46,628 nucleotides of DNA, taken from NCBI RefSeq assembly GCF_008180615.1, contig NZ_VTEH01000011.1:212378-259005 (forward strand), given 5' to 3'. The notes beneath the pieces were generated by a model. It searched no databases. It was given only the letters and a program-made list of their open reading frames with translations, and was not told the origin of the DNA. The translations under genes and the position numbers were made by a program. The stretch comes from Rossellomorea vietnamensis. Its GTDB lineage: Bacteria > Bacillota > Bacilli > Bacillales > Bacillaceae_B. How positions within the stretch are numbered: the first letter of the stretch is position 1; each line of letters opens with the position of its first letter. Shown one piece after another: positions 39,647 to 46,628 of the stretch.

Positions 39647-40585
39647 ATGAAGAAGGTTCTTAAATGGGGCGTTACCATTGCAGCGCTGCTGGTGATTTTA
39701 TTTATTGTGGCGGGCAATTATTTTTATAATGTAGCGGTCAACCGAAGCGAGGAATCAGTAGAGCTGTATGGAGGTTCCGATACAGCCAGCACCATGGTTG
39801 ATGAAGAGGAACAGAGAAAATTGGAGGAAGTCCTGGAGTGGACGGAAAACCAAACATTTGAAGAAGTAAAAGTAAAATCGCACGATGGCTTAAATTTAAG
39901 TGCTGTACTTCTAAAAAGTGAAAAGCCGAATGGCAAAGCTGTCATTCTGGCTCATGGATATAAAGGCAGCAATGAACAAATGCCCGGCATCACTAAATTT
40001 TATCATGAACAGGGGTATGACGTTCTCAAGCCCGACGCAAGAGGACACGGTAAAAGTGAGGGCAGCTATATTGGATATGGCTGGGATGATCGGAAGGACT
40101 ATACTAGGTGGGTGAATCTATTAATAGAAGAGTATGGAGCTGAAGAGGTTTATCTTCATGGCTTTTCAATGGGAGCAGCGACCGTCCTGATGACGAGCGG
40201 GGAGGACCTTCCGACCGAAGTGAAAGGAATCATCGCGGACAGCGGTTACACCTCAGTGGAGGAAGAACTGGCCCATCAACTGAAATATATTTATAACCTC
40301 CCTGCTTTTCCTTTAATGGAAGTTACAAGTGCGATTACAAATATTAGAGCTGGGTACACGTTCTCAGAAGCCTCGGCCGTAGAACAGGTCAAGAAGAATG
40401 ATCTTCCACTTTTCATTATTCATGGAGATCAAGATGAACTCGTACCGACTGAAATGGCCAATGTCCTTTACGAGAAAGCATCAGGCGAAAAAGAGCTCTG
40501 GATCGTTCCCGGAGCAGGCCATACCGAAGCTTATACCGTTGCGGAAGAAGAGTATCAAAAGCGCTTGAAGGAATTTTTGGAGTGA
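39647..40585 (+). CDS. Alpha/beta hydrolase, membrane anchored
   Basis: The 312-residue protein has an N-terminal signal anchor (~6-24) and a hydrolase domain. Nucleophile: GFSMGAA. Acid: HGDQDELVP. His: GAGHTEAY. The oxyanion region is HGYKGS, and DARGHGKSEG is typical. It resembles the YqkD group and probably acts on esters outside the membrane. Start ATG 39647, 7 nt behind AAAGGAG; the TTG at 39641 is closer to that site. Its TGA stop lies inside a REP-like element. Confidence 0.85.
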   Translation: MKKVLKWGVTIAALLVILFIVAGNYFYNVAVNRSEESVELYGGSDTASTMVDEEEQRKLEEVLEWTENQTFEEVKVKSHDGLNLSAVLLKSEKPNGKAVILAHGYKGSNEQMPGITKFYHEQGYDVLKPDARGHGKSEGSYIGYGWDDRKDYTRWVNLLIEEYGAEEVYLHGFSMGAATVLMTSGEDLPTEVKGIIADSGYTSVEEELAHQLKYIYNLPAFPLMEVTSAITNIRAGYTFSEASAVEQVKKNDLPLFIIHGDQDELVPTEMANVLYEKASGEKELWIVPGAGHTEAYTVAEEEYQKRLKEFLE

Positions 40586-40644
40586 CAGTCACACCTCGGT
40601 TTATGTCGAAAACCCTTCGACAAATTCCGGGGCGTGACTGTCAC
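40582..40644. repeat. REP-like element, copy 8: inverted pair
   Basis: A plus copy (GTGACAGTCAC, ACCTCGG, TTTATGTCGAA) is followed after a 5-nt loop by a reverse copy (TTCGACAAATTCCGGGG, CGTGACTGTCAC). The two fold into a ~29-bp imperfect stem. The TGA at 40583-40585 is the stop of the hydrolase gene. This is the complete two-arm form of the element. Confidence 0.92.
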
Positions 40645-40661
40645 CAGAATAGGAGATAGAG

Positions 40662-41753
40662 ATGAGCGAAAACAAGACTTTAATTCAAGCATTCAAAGAA
40701 ACAGCGTTGAAAACAAACGGTCACGGCAATCGGGATGCAGGTGTGCTGAAAGAGGCCTTCGATCGAATAGACTATGATATGGAAAGTGACATGTATGGAA
40801 GCGGAAAGGTGATCGAGGCATTCCAGGAAAAAATGGCAAAACTGCTTGGCAAGGAGTCGGCGGTGTTTTTTCCAAGCGGCACGATGGCGCAGCAGATTGC
40901 TTTAAGAATCTGGTGTGACGAGAAAGGCTTGAATCGTGCAGCCTACCACCCGCTATCTCACCTGGAGATTCATGAAGAAGACGGAATCAAAGAGCTTCAT
41001 GGAATTGAGACGGTATTGCTTGCTGAAAAAGAACGAGTCATCACGCTGGAAGATATTCAGAATATGAAGCAGGAAGCGGCTGTTGTTCTTCTGGAACTGC
41101 CGCAGCGTGAAATCGGGGGGCAGCTGCCTGATTTTGAGACACTTCAAGCCATCTCAGCCTATTGCAAAGAGCACGGTATCAAGCTTCACCTCGATGGAGC
41201 AAGGCTGCTCGAAGTTCTTCCTTTTTATAGAAAAACAGCAGCGGAAATCTGCAGCCTCTTCGACAGTGTATATCTCTCGCTCTATAAAGGGATTGGCGGC
41301 ATCGCCGGGGCCATTCTTGCAGGAAGTGAAGCCTTCATTAAGGCCTCCAAGGTATGGAAGAGGCGTCATGGTGGCGATTTGATCAGTCTCTATCCTTACA
41401 TCGTTAGTGCAGATTATTACTACGATCTGCGGGCTGACAAAATGGAGCAATATTACTACGGAGCAAAAGAATTGGCAGAGCACTATAACATCTGCGAGAA
41501 GGTATCCACATTACCACAAGTGCCGGTGTCCAATATGTTTCATGTTCACTATGAGGTATCAAAGGAAGACCTTGAGCCCATACTTGTAGAGATTTATGAA
41601 AACACCGGAGTCGGACTTAGCGGCTATCTAAGGGAAACAGGCGATACCTCCTGTTATTATGAGGTCAGTATTGGAGACCTGTATGAAACAATTCCTGAAG
41701 AAAAACTAAAAGAAGTTTTTAATACTCTCAATGAAAAATTAAAAGCAATATGA
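40662..41753 (+). CDS. Threonine aldolase-like PLP enzyme
   Basis: The 363-residue fold-type I PLP enzyme has FPSGTMAQQIALRIW (phosphate/cofactor site), HLDGARLLEV with the Asp and Arg that hold PLP, and SLYKGIGG with the Schiff-base Lys. HPLSHLEIHE carries the His that stacks on the ring. These are the marks of low-specificity L-threonine aldolases, which split threonine to glycine and acetaldehyde. Related beta-eliminating lyases cannot be excluded. Start ATG behind ATAGGAGA. Confidence 0.85.
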   Translation: MSENKTLIQAFKETALKTNGHGNRDAGVLKEAFDRIDYDMESDMYGSGKVIEAFQEKMAKLLGKESAVFFPSGTMAQQIALRIWCDEKGLNRAAYHPLSHLEIHEEDGIKELHGIETVLLAEKERVITLEDIQNMKQEAAVVLLELPQREIGGQLPDFETLQAISAYCKEHGIKLHLDGARLLEVLPFYRKTAAEICSLFDSVYLSLYKGIGGIAGAILAGSEAFIKASKVWKRRHGGDLISLYPYIVSADYYYDLRADKMEQYYYGAKELAEHYNICEKVSTLPQVPVSNMFHVHYEVSKEDLEPILVEIYENTGVGLSGYLRETGDTSCYYEVSIGDLYETIPEEKLKEVFNTLNEKLKAI

Positions 41754-41757
41754 GGGA

Positions 41758-41796
41758 AAGGGGTGGCCGACTTAGGTCACTTCTTTTTCACCCCTT
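41758..41796 (+). terminator. Terminator of the threonine aldolase-like gene
   Basis: An inner stem GTGGCC/GGTCAC is followed by TTCTTTTT. An outer stem AAGGGGTG/CACCCCTT encloses it. Confidence 0.65.
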
Positions 41797-41849
41797 AGAA
41801 AATTATAAACTCACACTCTGTGGATTACTTATAGCTATGTTTTCCACGT

Positions 41850-41949
41850 TCAGCTTCAGCGCCTAGCTCCTCGGGGTCAAATAACCCAAAGAGAATTAAA
41901 GGAGAAACCGACTTGCCTGTCGGGGTTGAACGAGGCGCTGACACTTTTG
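41850..41949. repeat. Cruciform-type repeat, copy 3
   Basis: CAGCTTCAGCGCCTAGCTCC, TCGGGGTCAAATAACCC and later CTTGCCTGTCGGGGTTGA, AGGCGCTGACACTTT. AGCGCCT pairs with AGGCGCT at the ends. It matches unit 2 at 36284-36404 except that the inner hairpin is degenerate. Confidence 0.75.
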
Positions 41950-42124
41950 TTCTTGTTTGCCCTGCCGAGGCTGCTTCTGTTGAAGTCCTGCTGACCCAGT
42001 TAGTGACAAGTGCACTCACACTCCGCCTCAGGACTTAGCTGAAAATAAATCTCTGGTGCGTTTTTCCAATGGCTGTATCCCTGTAGTATAAATGTATAAA
42101 CAGAGCGATTGGGAGGAAACAAAC

Positions 42125-42859
42125 ATGAAGAACAAACTATGGGCTGGTGCTTTACTGGGTGCAGCAGTAGTGATTTCTGCAGGCTGCGGCGTTATTGAAT
42201 CAGAGACATTTGGAAAAGGAACTCTCAATGAATACAAAGTTGAAGTGGAAAAAGATGATGCGAAAGAATTGGAAGTTGACCTGCGCCTGGGGGCAGGAGA
42301 AATGAATGTATCCGGAGGTTCCGCTGAATGGGTAACAGGGCTGATTCATTACAACAATGAGGACATGGAGCCTCAAGTGAAATACGAACTTAATGGCGAC
42401 AACGGGGACACTGTTATTAAACAAAAGAAGGATATCGATGTAAGTGCCGGTTTTGGCAATGTGAAAAATACCTGGGACATTCAGTTATCTGATGATACTC
42501 CGATAGACCTTAGAGTCAACTCAGGCGCCTCTGACACAAACCTTGATTTAAGAGGGATGATGCTGTCCGGCTTAAAAGTCGATGCGGGCGTCGGTGATGT
42601 CGATGTGAACCTTAGCGGCGATTGGAAAGAGAGCTTCGATGTCGATATAGATACCGGCATCGGCGAGACGACCGTCATTCTCCCTAAAGAGGCGGGGGTA
42701 CGGATTCAATCAGAGGAAGGAATCGGCACATCCAATTTTCACGGATTTACTTCCATCGACAAAAACACTTATGTGAATGATGCGTTCGAGACGGCTGAGG
42801 TCATCATCACTGTCAATGTAGAAACCGGTATTGGGGAAGTGAATTTTGAAATAGAGTAA
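42125..42859 (+). CDS. Lipoprotein with DUF4097/LiaF-like beta-helix ('toast rack') domain
   Basis: The 244-residue protein has a lipoprotein signal (MKNKLWAGALLGAAVV, then ISAGC, with Cys20 as the lipidation site). A domain of regular short beta strands follows, with recurring G-x-G-(D/E) turns (LRLGAGEMNVSGG, VDAGVGDVDVNL, DTGIGETTVIL, VETGIGEVNFEIE). This matches the right-handed beta structure of DUF4097/toast-rack proteins, often linked to envelope stress. ATG 42125 behind GGGAGG. The role is unknown. Confidence 0.8.
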   Translation: MKNKLWAGALLGAAVVISAGCGVIESETFGKGTLNEYKVEVEKDDAKELEVDLRLGAGEMNVSGGSAEWVTGLIHYNNEDMEPQVKYELNGDNGDTVIKQKKDIDVSAGFGNVKNTWDIQLSDDTPIDLRVNSGASDTNLDLRGMMLSGLKVDAGVGDVDVNLSGDWKESFDVDIDTGIGETTVILPKEAGVRIQSEEGIGTSNFHGFTSIDKNTYVNDAFETAEVIITVNVETGIGEVNFEIE

Positions 42860-42968
42860 GACTTGAAGTATCCTGTTCTCTTCAGGATTTACTTGGACGG
42901 CGCAGAATGGTAAATCACAGACCGAATCAACTAGCTAACGACACAAGTACTACAGTATAGTTCAAAGT

Positions 42969-43007
42969 CAAAAAGGCTTGGAGATGCAAATATCTCTAAG
43001 CCTTTTT
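42969..43007 (+). terminator. Terminator of the lipoprotein gene
   Basis: AAAAAGGCTTGGAGAT pairs with ATCTCTAAGCCTTTTT (one mismatch) around a 6-nt loop. Confidence 0.85.
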
Positions 43008-43204
43008 CAGTAATTAAGTAGACATGTTCATTAGATGCTAAAAAAGTAAGATGAATAAGCGCGCTTACTTTACAGATAATTTGCTGGTTACTAAATTAAG
43101 CATAAAATTTCAGCCGGAAAAATAGAAATTTCACAATCTCCAATAATTATTCCTGCCTTGGGACTTACTAAGTTAAATAAGTAAATTAAATTGGCCAATC
43201 GAAT

Positions 43205-43366
43205 TTATCCTTGTTTTGATCCTCTGTCGACCTTGCCTGCGATTTCCTTTAAAGAATCCTGCATTTGAAAATGATGAAACACAGTCAGGGCTATGACCAC
43301 AAAACTAAAAAGTGTTGAGAGAATCGTGCTCCCTAGCAGTGCCTTCAGAACCTTTCTATTATTCAA
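43205..43366 (-). CDS. Small membrane protein, 53 aa
   Basis: On the minus strand TTG 43366 follows TAGGAGGAG with 6-nt spacing. It opens MNNRKVLKALLGSTILSTLF, one membrane helix extending through SFVVIALTVFHHF. A charged helical tail follows (DSLKEIAGKVDRGSKQG) and then TAA. It is like the 44-residue protein at 16858 in size and layout but not in sequence. The function is unknown. Confidence 0.65.
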   Translation of the reverse strand: MNNRKVLKALLGSTILSTLFSFVVIALTVFHHFQMQDSLKEIAGKVDRGSKQG

Positions 43367-43533
43367 TTGATACTCCTCCTATGCAATATGAATAGCTATA
43401 TTATTTGACATTAGGCTGAATCTATTCGTGACACATGGACCGCCTCTTCTGTATTACGGCTGCTTTCAAAGTGAGGTATAATGGAAATAGACTAATTAAA
43501 CGTTTGACGAACAACTACTGGGAAGGTTTTTAT

Positions 43534-44280
43534 ATGAATGAAAAAAAGAAAATACTAGAGGCTGATCTTTATAAGCCCATCCAAAAGCATTTTACCCGGG
43601 AGGGCTATAAGGTAAACGGAGAAGTGAAGGATTGTGATCTTACAGCTGTAAAAGGAGAACACCTTGTCATTGTGGAGCTTAAATTGAATCTGACGGTTGA
43701 TTTGCTGATACAAGCTACCAAAAGGCAAAGACTCACAGACCTTGTATATATAGCGATCCCCAGGCCGAAAAATATGAGATCAAGACGCTGGAAAGATATT
43801 TGCCATCTGGTCAGGAGGCTGGAATTGGGGCTGATCACTGTATCGGCTGCCAATAAGGTGCCAAAAATTCAATTTATCCAGCATCCTGAGCCTTTTGATT
43901 TTATAAAAAGCCAAAAAGCAAGCAGCCGCAGGAGGAATTCGCTCTTGACCGAGATTGAAGGCCGGAGCGCGGATTACAATGTTGGCGGGAGCAGCAAGAC
44001 GAAGATCATGACTGCTTATAAAGAAACCTGTATTATGATCGCTTGCTGCCTGGAGCAATGCGGCCGGATGGCTCCGAAAGATTTGATTAAACTTGGGACC
44101 GGAACTAAAACTCAATCAATCTTGAGCAAAAATTACTATAAATGGTTTGAAAGAGTAGACCGGGGAATCTATGAAATCACAGAAAAAGGTAAGGAAGAAT
44201 TGAGTGGATTTCCCCAACTTAAAGAGCACTATATGCGGGAAATCACTATAAAAAAAGAGAAGTTGCTAAAACCCGAGTAG
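43534..44280 (+). CDS. DUF2161-family PD-(D/E)XK-like protein
   Basis: The 248-residue protein begins with a nuclease-like fold: EADLYKPIQKHFTREGYKV, then DCDLTAVKGEHLVIVELKLN, where D-...-ExK gives the PD-(D/E)XK active-site pattern, followed by a helix with a conserved Q (IQATKRQR). Residues ~180-248 form a winged-helix-like C-terminal part (LEQCGRMAPKDLIKLG...YEITEKGKEEL). This is the DUF2161 architecture. Whether it cuts DNA is unknown. ATG 43534 behind GGGAAGG; the longer frame from 43435 has no site. Confidence 0.75.
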   Translation: MNEKKKILEADLYKPIQKHFTREGYKVNGEVKDCDLTAVKGEHLVIVELKLNLTVDLLIQATKRQRLTDLVYIAIPRPKNMRSRRWKDICHLVRRLELGLITVSAANKVPKIQFIQHPEPFDFIKSQKASSRRRNSLLTEIEGRSADYNVGGSSKTKIMTAYKETCIMIACCLEQCGRMAPKDLIKLGTGTKTQSILSKNYYKWFERVDRGIYEITEKGKEELSGFPQLKEHYMREITIKKEKLLKPE

Positions 44281-44285
44281 GAATA

Positions 44286-44314
44286 TTGCATCTGGGCATA
44301 AATGCCTATATAAT
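44286..44314 (+). promoter_or_regulatory. Sigma-A promoter of the riboswitch-controlled operon
   Basis: TTGCAT, 17 bp, TATAAT. The box lies about 36 bp before the c-di-GMP aptamer. Confidence 0.8.
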
Positions 44315-44349
44315 AAAACTTGTAAATAATTTCAAAAAATAATTTGATA

Positions 44350-44428
44350 AAGGCAAACTCATCGAAAGGTGGCGACGCAAAGCTATAGGGGCTAAAGTCA
44401 ATGAAGACAATGCCAGCCAGCTGCCGGA
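44350..44428 (+). ncRNA. Cyclic di-GMP-I (GEMM) riboswitch aptamer
   Basis: The segment has the class I hallmarks in order: GGCAAACTCATCGAAAGGTG (first hairpin with its GAAA tetraloop), the ACGCAAAGC junction, the GGGGCTAAAG second stem start, and the closing GCCAGCCAGCTGCCGG. The last stretch pairs back to the opening GGCA. It sits between a sigma-A promoter and an intrinsic terminator in the leader of an EAL/GGDEF operon, so it should sense c-di-GMP and alter termination. Confidence 0.93.
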
Positions 44429-44442
44429 TTTTTACTTGTCTT

Positions 44443-44473
44443 AAAGACTGTTCCGGGGAGGAATGGTCTTTTT
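44443..44473 (+). terminator. Riboswitch expression-platform terminator
   Basis: AAAGACTGTTCC pairs with GGAATGGTCTTT (two wobble pairs) around a 5-nt loop and ends in a T run. It lies 15 nt after the aptamer and 40 bp before the EAL gene. Confidence 0.85.
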
Positions 44474-44513
44474 GTCATAATTATAATTAATTGCATAGGA
44501 GCCCGAGAACAAC

Positions 44514-45275
44514 ATGGTATTAACTCTATCGAATATTATTACGAACGAAAAGTTTTGGAACGTTTTCCAGCCGGTTTATGATTTGAAAAATGATAGCCTG
44601 GCAGGTTACGAGAGTTTGTTTCGCTGTGATTTTGATTCCAATCCTGAGCTGGTGTTTTATCATGCCAAGAAAACAGGTATCCTCTATGAACTGGATACAG
44701 CATCTGTTAAGCGGTCGATCAGAGTTTTTAATGAATACTTCTCGCAGAATAACAAAAGTTTTCCTTTTCTTTCGGTCAATCTTTATCCCTCTACTATCAA
44801 GCACCCTTTTTTCATTCAATTTTTACATAAACTTTTAGAAGAAGTAGAACTTCCCCCTGAAAAAGTAATCCTGGAAATTAATGAAGCCGAGCAGAATGAT
44901 GACTTCGTTCAATTCAGGAAGGTGCTTCATGATTTGAAATCAAGAGGGTTCTTAATCGCTATGGATGATTTGGGCAAGGGCAATTCTTCTTTGAAGATGG
45001 TACTGGAATTGGAACCGCAGATTATCAAGTTTGACCGCTATTTTTCCATGGATTTATCTAAAAATATAAAAAAACAGCGGCTGCTTCAAGCGATTATTGA
45101 GTTTGCACAGGAAGATACCTGCTTCATTCTGGAAGGAATTGAAACGGAGGAAGATCTGGCGGCAGCCAAGTCAATCGGTGTCCAGTTTGGACAGGGATAT
45201 CTGCTTGGCAGGCCGGAAAAGTTAGAAGACTGCGACCGCAGCCTGAAACAAGTCATCTCTTCTTATAACCTGTAA
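44514..45275 (+). CDS. EAL-domain c-di-GMP phosphodiesterase
   Basis: The 253-residue stand-alone EAL domain has YESLFR at the EAL position (E kept, A to S), FLSVNLYPST with the metal-binding Asn, ILEINEAEQ, AMDDLGKGNSSL (DDFG variant), IIKFDR with the catalytic Lys, ILEGIETEEDL and FGQGYLLGRP. All metal and catalytic positions seem present, so it can probably open c-di-GMP to pGpG. It is transcribed behind a c-di-GMP riboswitch and 13 bp before a GGDEF gene. The ribosome binding site (GGAG) is rather far from the ATG. Confidence 0.9.
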   Translation: MVLTLSNIITNEKFWNVFQPVYDLKNDSLAGYESLFRCDFDSNPELVFYHAKKTGILYELDTASVKRSIRVFNEYFSQNNKSFPFLSVNLYPSTIKHPFFIQFLHKLLEEVELPPEKVILEINEAEQNDDFVQFRKVLHDLKSRGFLIAMDDLGKGNSSLKMVLELEPQIIKFDRYFSMDLSKNIKKQRLLQAIIEFAQEDTCFILEGIETEEDLAAAKSIGVQFGQGYLLGRPEKLEDCDRSLKQVISSYNL

Positions 45276-45288
45276 TAGGAGGAACACT

Positions 45289-46233
45289 ATGGAGGTATGG
45301 ACATTAATAGCCGGCATTACAGCAGGGATTTTCCTATTCAAAGGCTATGATCATATTAAAAATTCAGAGGCAAGGGAAAATGAAAAACGGATATATCAAC
45401 TGGTGGAGAGGTCCAAGGATATTATCTACTACTGTGAAACAAAGCCGGCACTGAGGTTCAGATATCTAAGTCCGTCCATTGACAGTATACTGGGCAGCGG
45501 AATTCAAGTGCGGAGCATGGTAAATGCCCAGACCAGCATAGAACTCCTTCATCCTGACGACAGGGAGTTATTGGATAGAAAGTTATCCGGGAAACTGGAC
45601 TACAGCCAGCCGATTATCCAGAGATGGAAGGATGATGAGGGAAACTATAAATATTTTGAAGAGTTTGCCACGCCTATTTTTAAAAATGGGGAAATGACGG
45701 CAATTCAAGGTGTCATCCGGAATATTGATGAAAAGATGCGGCTCCAGGAAGAACTGATTTATAAGGCTCATCATGATGAGTTATCGGGGCTGTACAACAG
45801 GCTCTACTTTGAAAATCAATCGACAGAGCTGGATGAGGAGGAAAACATTCCGGTTGCCCTCTTACTCTGTGATCTGGATGAACTCAAATATTATAACGAT
45901 ACTCATGGGCATCGAACAGGTGATGAACTAATTAAAGAAACAAGTAAAATCCTCAGGACTCTGCAAAGTGAAGAAATCCTCATTGCCAGAATCGGAGGGG
46001 ACGAGTTTGCCATTCTCATTAAAAATACGGACAGGCATTCTCCTGAAGAAGTGAGAAAGACCATTCAGCAAAAAATCGCCAACTATAATCGATATAGCAG
46101 AACTATCAAAATCATGCTTTCGGTCGGTGTCGCATCAAGCTCAACATCTCTTGGGAAAATGAATGAACTGTACACTTCAGCAGATCAAAATATGTATGAA
46201 GAAAAACGGAGGAAGAAAAAGAGCTTTTGTTAA
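45289..46233 (+). CDS. PAS-GGDEF diguanylate cyclase
   Basis: The 314-residue protein has a short N-terminal membrane-like segment (~4-18) and a PAS domain (~35-150; IYQLVERSKDIIYYCETKPA, IELLHPDDRELLDR, and the PAC ending VIRNIDEKMRLQEEL). The GGDEF domain spans ~155-314 (HHDELSGLYNRLYFE, LLCDLDELKYYNDTHGHRTG, RIGGDEF, ADQNMYEEKRRKKK). It should make c-di-GMP in response to a PAS signal. The inhibitory RxxD site is absent. It follows the EAL gene by 13 bp, so antagonistic enzymes share one transcript. ATG behind TAGGAGG. Confidence 0.92.
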   Translation: MEVWTLIAGITAGIFLFKGYDHIKNSEARENEKRIYQLVERSKDIIYYCETKPALRFRYLSPSIDSILGSGIQVRSMVNAQTSIELLHPDDRELLDRKLSGKLDYSQPIIQRWKDDEGNYKYFEEFATPIFKNGEMTAIQGVIRNIDEKMRLQEELIYKAHHDELSGLYNRLYFENQSTELDEEENIPVALLLCDLDELKYYNDTHGHRTGDELIKETSKILRTLQSEEILIARIGGDEFAILIKNTDRHSPEEVRKTIQQKIANYNRYSRTIKIMLSVGVASSSTSLGKMNELYTSADQNMYEEKRRKKKSFC

Positions 46234-46314
46234 GTAACCGATTCTGTTTTGAAGTACAACCATCTAATTAGCCAAAAATGGTTGAGTGATTCGTACCCAT
46301 AAACAATGTCTACT

Positions 46315-46363
46315 GATTTCCACTCCAGGTGCGTGACTCCGCGGGGCGTGCGGTGAGCCTCCC
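46315..46363 (+). repeat. GC-rich dispersed repeat A, copy 5 (truncated)
   Basis: GATTTCCACTCCAGGTGCGT, GACTCCGCGGGGCGTGCGG, TGAGCCTCC, after which similarity stops abruptly. Only the first ~50 bp of the core remain. Confidence 0.8.
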
Positions 46364-46628
46364 TCTAGAAATGTTGGAGTATCAACGTTTAAAGCAGTTT
46401 TTAACAACTATAAAATTTTTTTCTTTGTTACTAATAATCAGGATTTTCTAAATCTATAAGAATTTGTAAAATCATCCTAACGCTTCGCTAGAGCTAATTG
46501 GAAATCATTAACTCTCATTACCTATGTGATGCACCTTGGATCTCTGCTATTCTTATGATGACGTACCCTCCCATGTCTCTTGGCGTCTAGCGCGTACATT
46601 CCTTCGTTCGGTCTATTCATAAGGCAGA
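46364..46628. other. Right-edge stretch; possible end of a minus-strand ORF
   Basis: No complete gene is visible. On the minus strand a frame entering from the edge (46628 to a TAG at 46522) reads NEGMYALDAKRHGRVR. This faintly resembles the C-terminal helix of GGDEF domains (ADEAMYxAKRxGRNR) but with two extra residues. It may be a decayed gene end or chance. Confidence 0.25.

Noticed and set aside
41818..41850. TGTGGATTA near 41820 as a DnaA box or origin
   Set aside because: It is a single site with a mismatch. No cluster of DnaA boxes and no replication gene are nearby.
42932..42960. AGCTAAC near 42935 as a reverse ECF promoter
   Set aside because: No GGATCA lies 17 bp away on the reverse strand, so the second box is missing.

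Overview
The window looks like a chromosomal segment of a Gram-positive, spore-former-type Bacillaceae (Bacillus sensu lato). The reasons are strong AGGAGG-type ribosome binding sites, frequent TTG/GTG starts, many short-stem T-tailed terminators, recognisable families (YfkAB, CBO0543, LURP-one/YxjI-like, DUF2161, Zur-type alternative ribosomal proteins, class F sortase) and GC-rich dispersed repeats that I recall from Bacillaceae. It is a mosaic of small independent operons with no phage or plasmid backbone. A copy of an IS3-family element enters at the left edge.

Layout. 1-2.8 kb: IS3 end, a large membrane protein, a DUF4003-like fragment. 3-7.7 kb: a first RpmE2 paralogue, an SDR/LysR divergent pair, then a zinc-starvation (Zur-box) cluster: rpmE2 copy 2, an unknown protein, a second Zur box, rpsN2 and a flavoprotein. 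8.3-11.7 kb: cyanophycin synthetase/cyanophycinase (cphA, cphB). 12-14 kb: DoxX protein with Rex/Fnr-like operators, a 21-bp-period tandem repeat and a zinc alcohol dehydrogenase. 14.3-18 kb: CBO0543 membrane proteins, a PAP2 phosphatase and radical SAM YfkAB. 18-22 kb: MarR-MFS efflux operon and a catalase. 22-32 kb: nucleotidyltransferase, small membrane proteins, MFS exporter, two AraC/GyrI regulators, VOC protein and a C45-type acyltransferase, separated by repeats. 32.7-37.4 kb: ECF sigma, anti-sigma, a two-repeat MPNTG cell-wall protein and a class F sortase. 37.5-42.9 kb: LURP-one protein, methyltransferase, diguanylate cyclase, hydrolase, threonine aldolase-like enzyme and lipoprotein. 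43.2-46.2 kb: DUF2161 protein, then a c-di-GMP-I riboswitch in front of an EAL/PAS-GGDEF operon.

The most striking system is the ECF module. The motif TGATCC-N17-GTTAGCT (one copy GTCAGCT), always with exactly 17 nt between the boxes, occurs once before the sigma/anti-sigma operon and four times in tandem before the surface protein. This predicts an autoregulated sigma factor that drives a highly amplified surface protein, with the matching sortase encoded just downstream behind a terminator and two long hairpin repeats.

A second layer is the dispersed repeats. A REP-like element (GTGACAGTCAC, then CCCCGG and TTTGTCGA) occurs at eight loci, and in five of them it supplies or directly abuts the stop codon of a gene. 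There are also two perfect 45-bp palindromes with compensatory differences, a GC-rich ~120-bp family (five copies, one with a nested 149-bp insertion flanked by a TGA duplication), and a cruciform-type repeat between the surface-protein and sortase genes.

Functional names below come from motif and family recognition by eye. No database search was possible.
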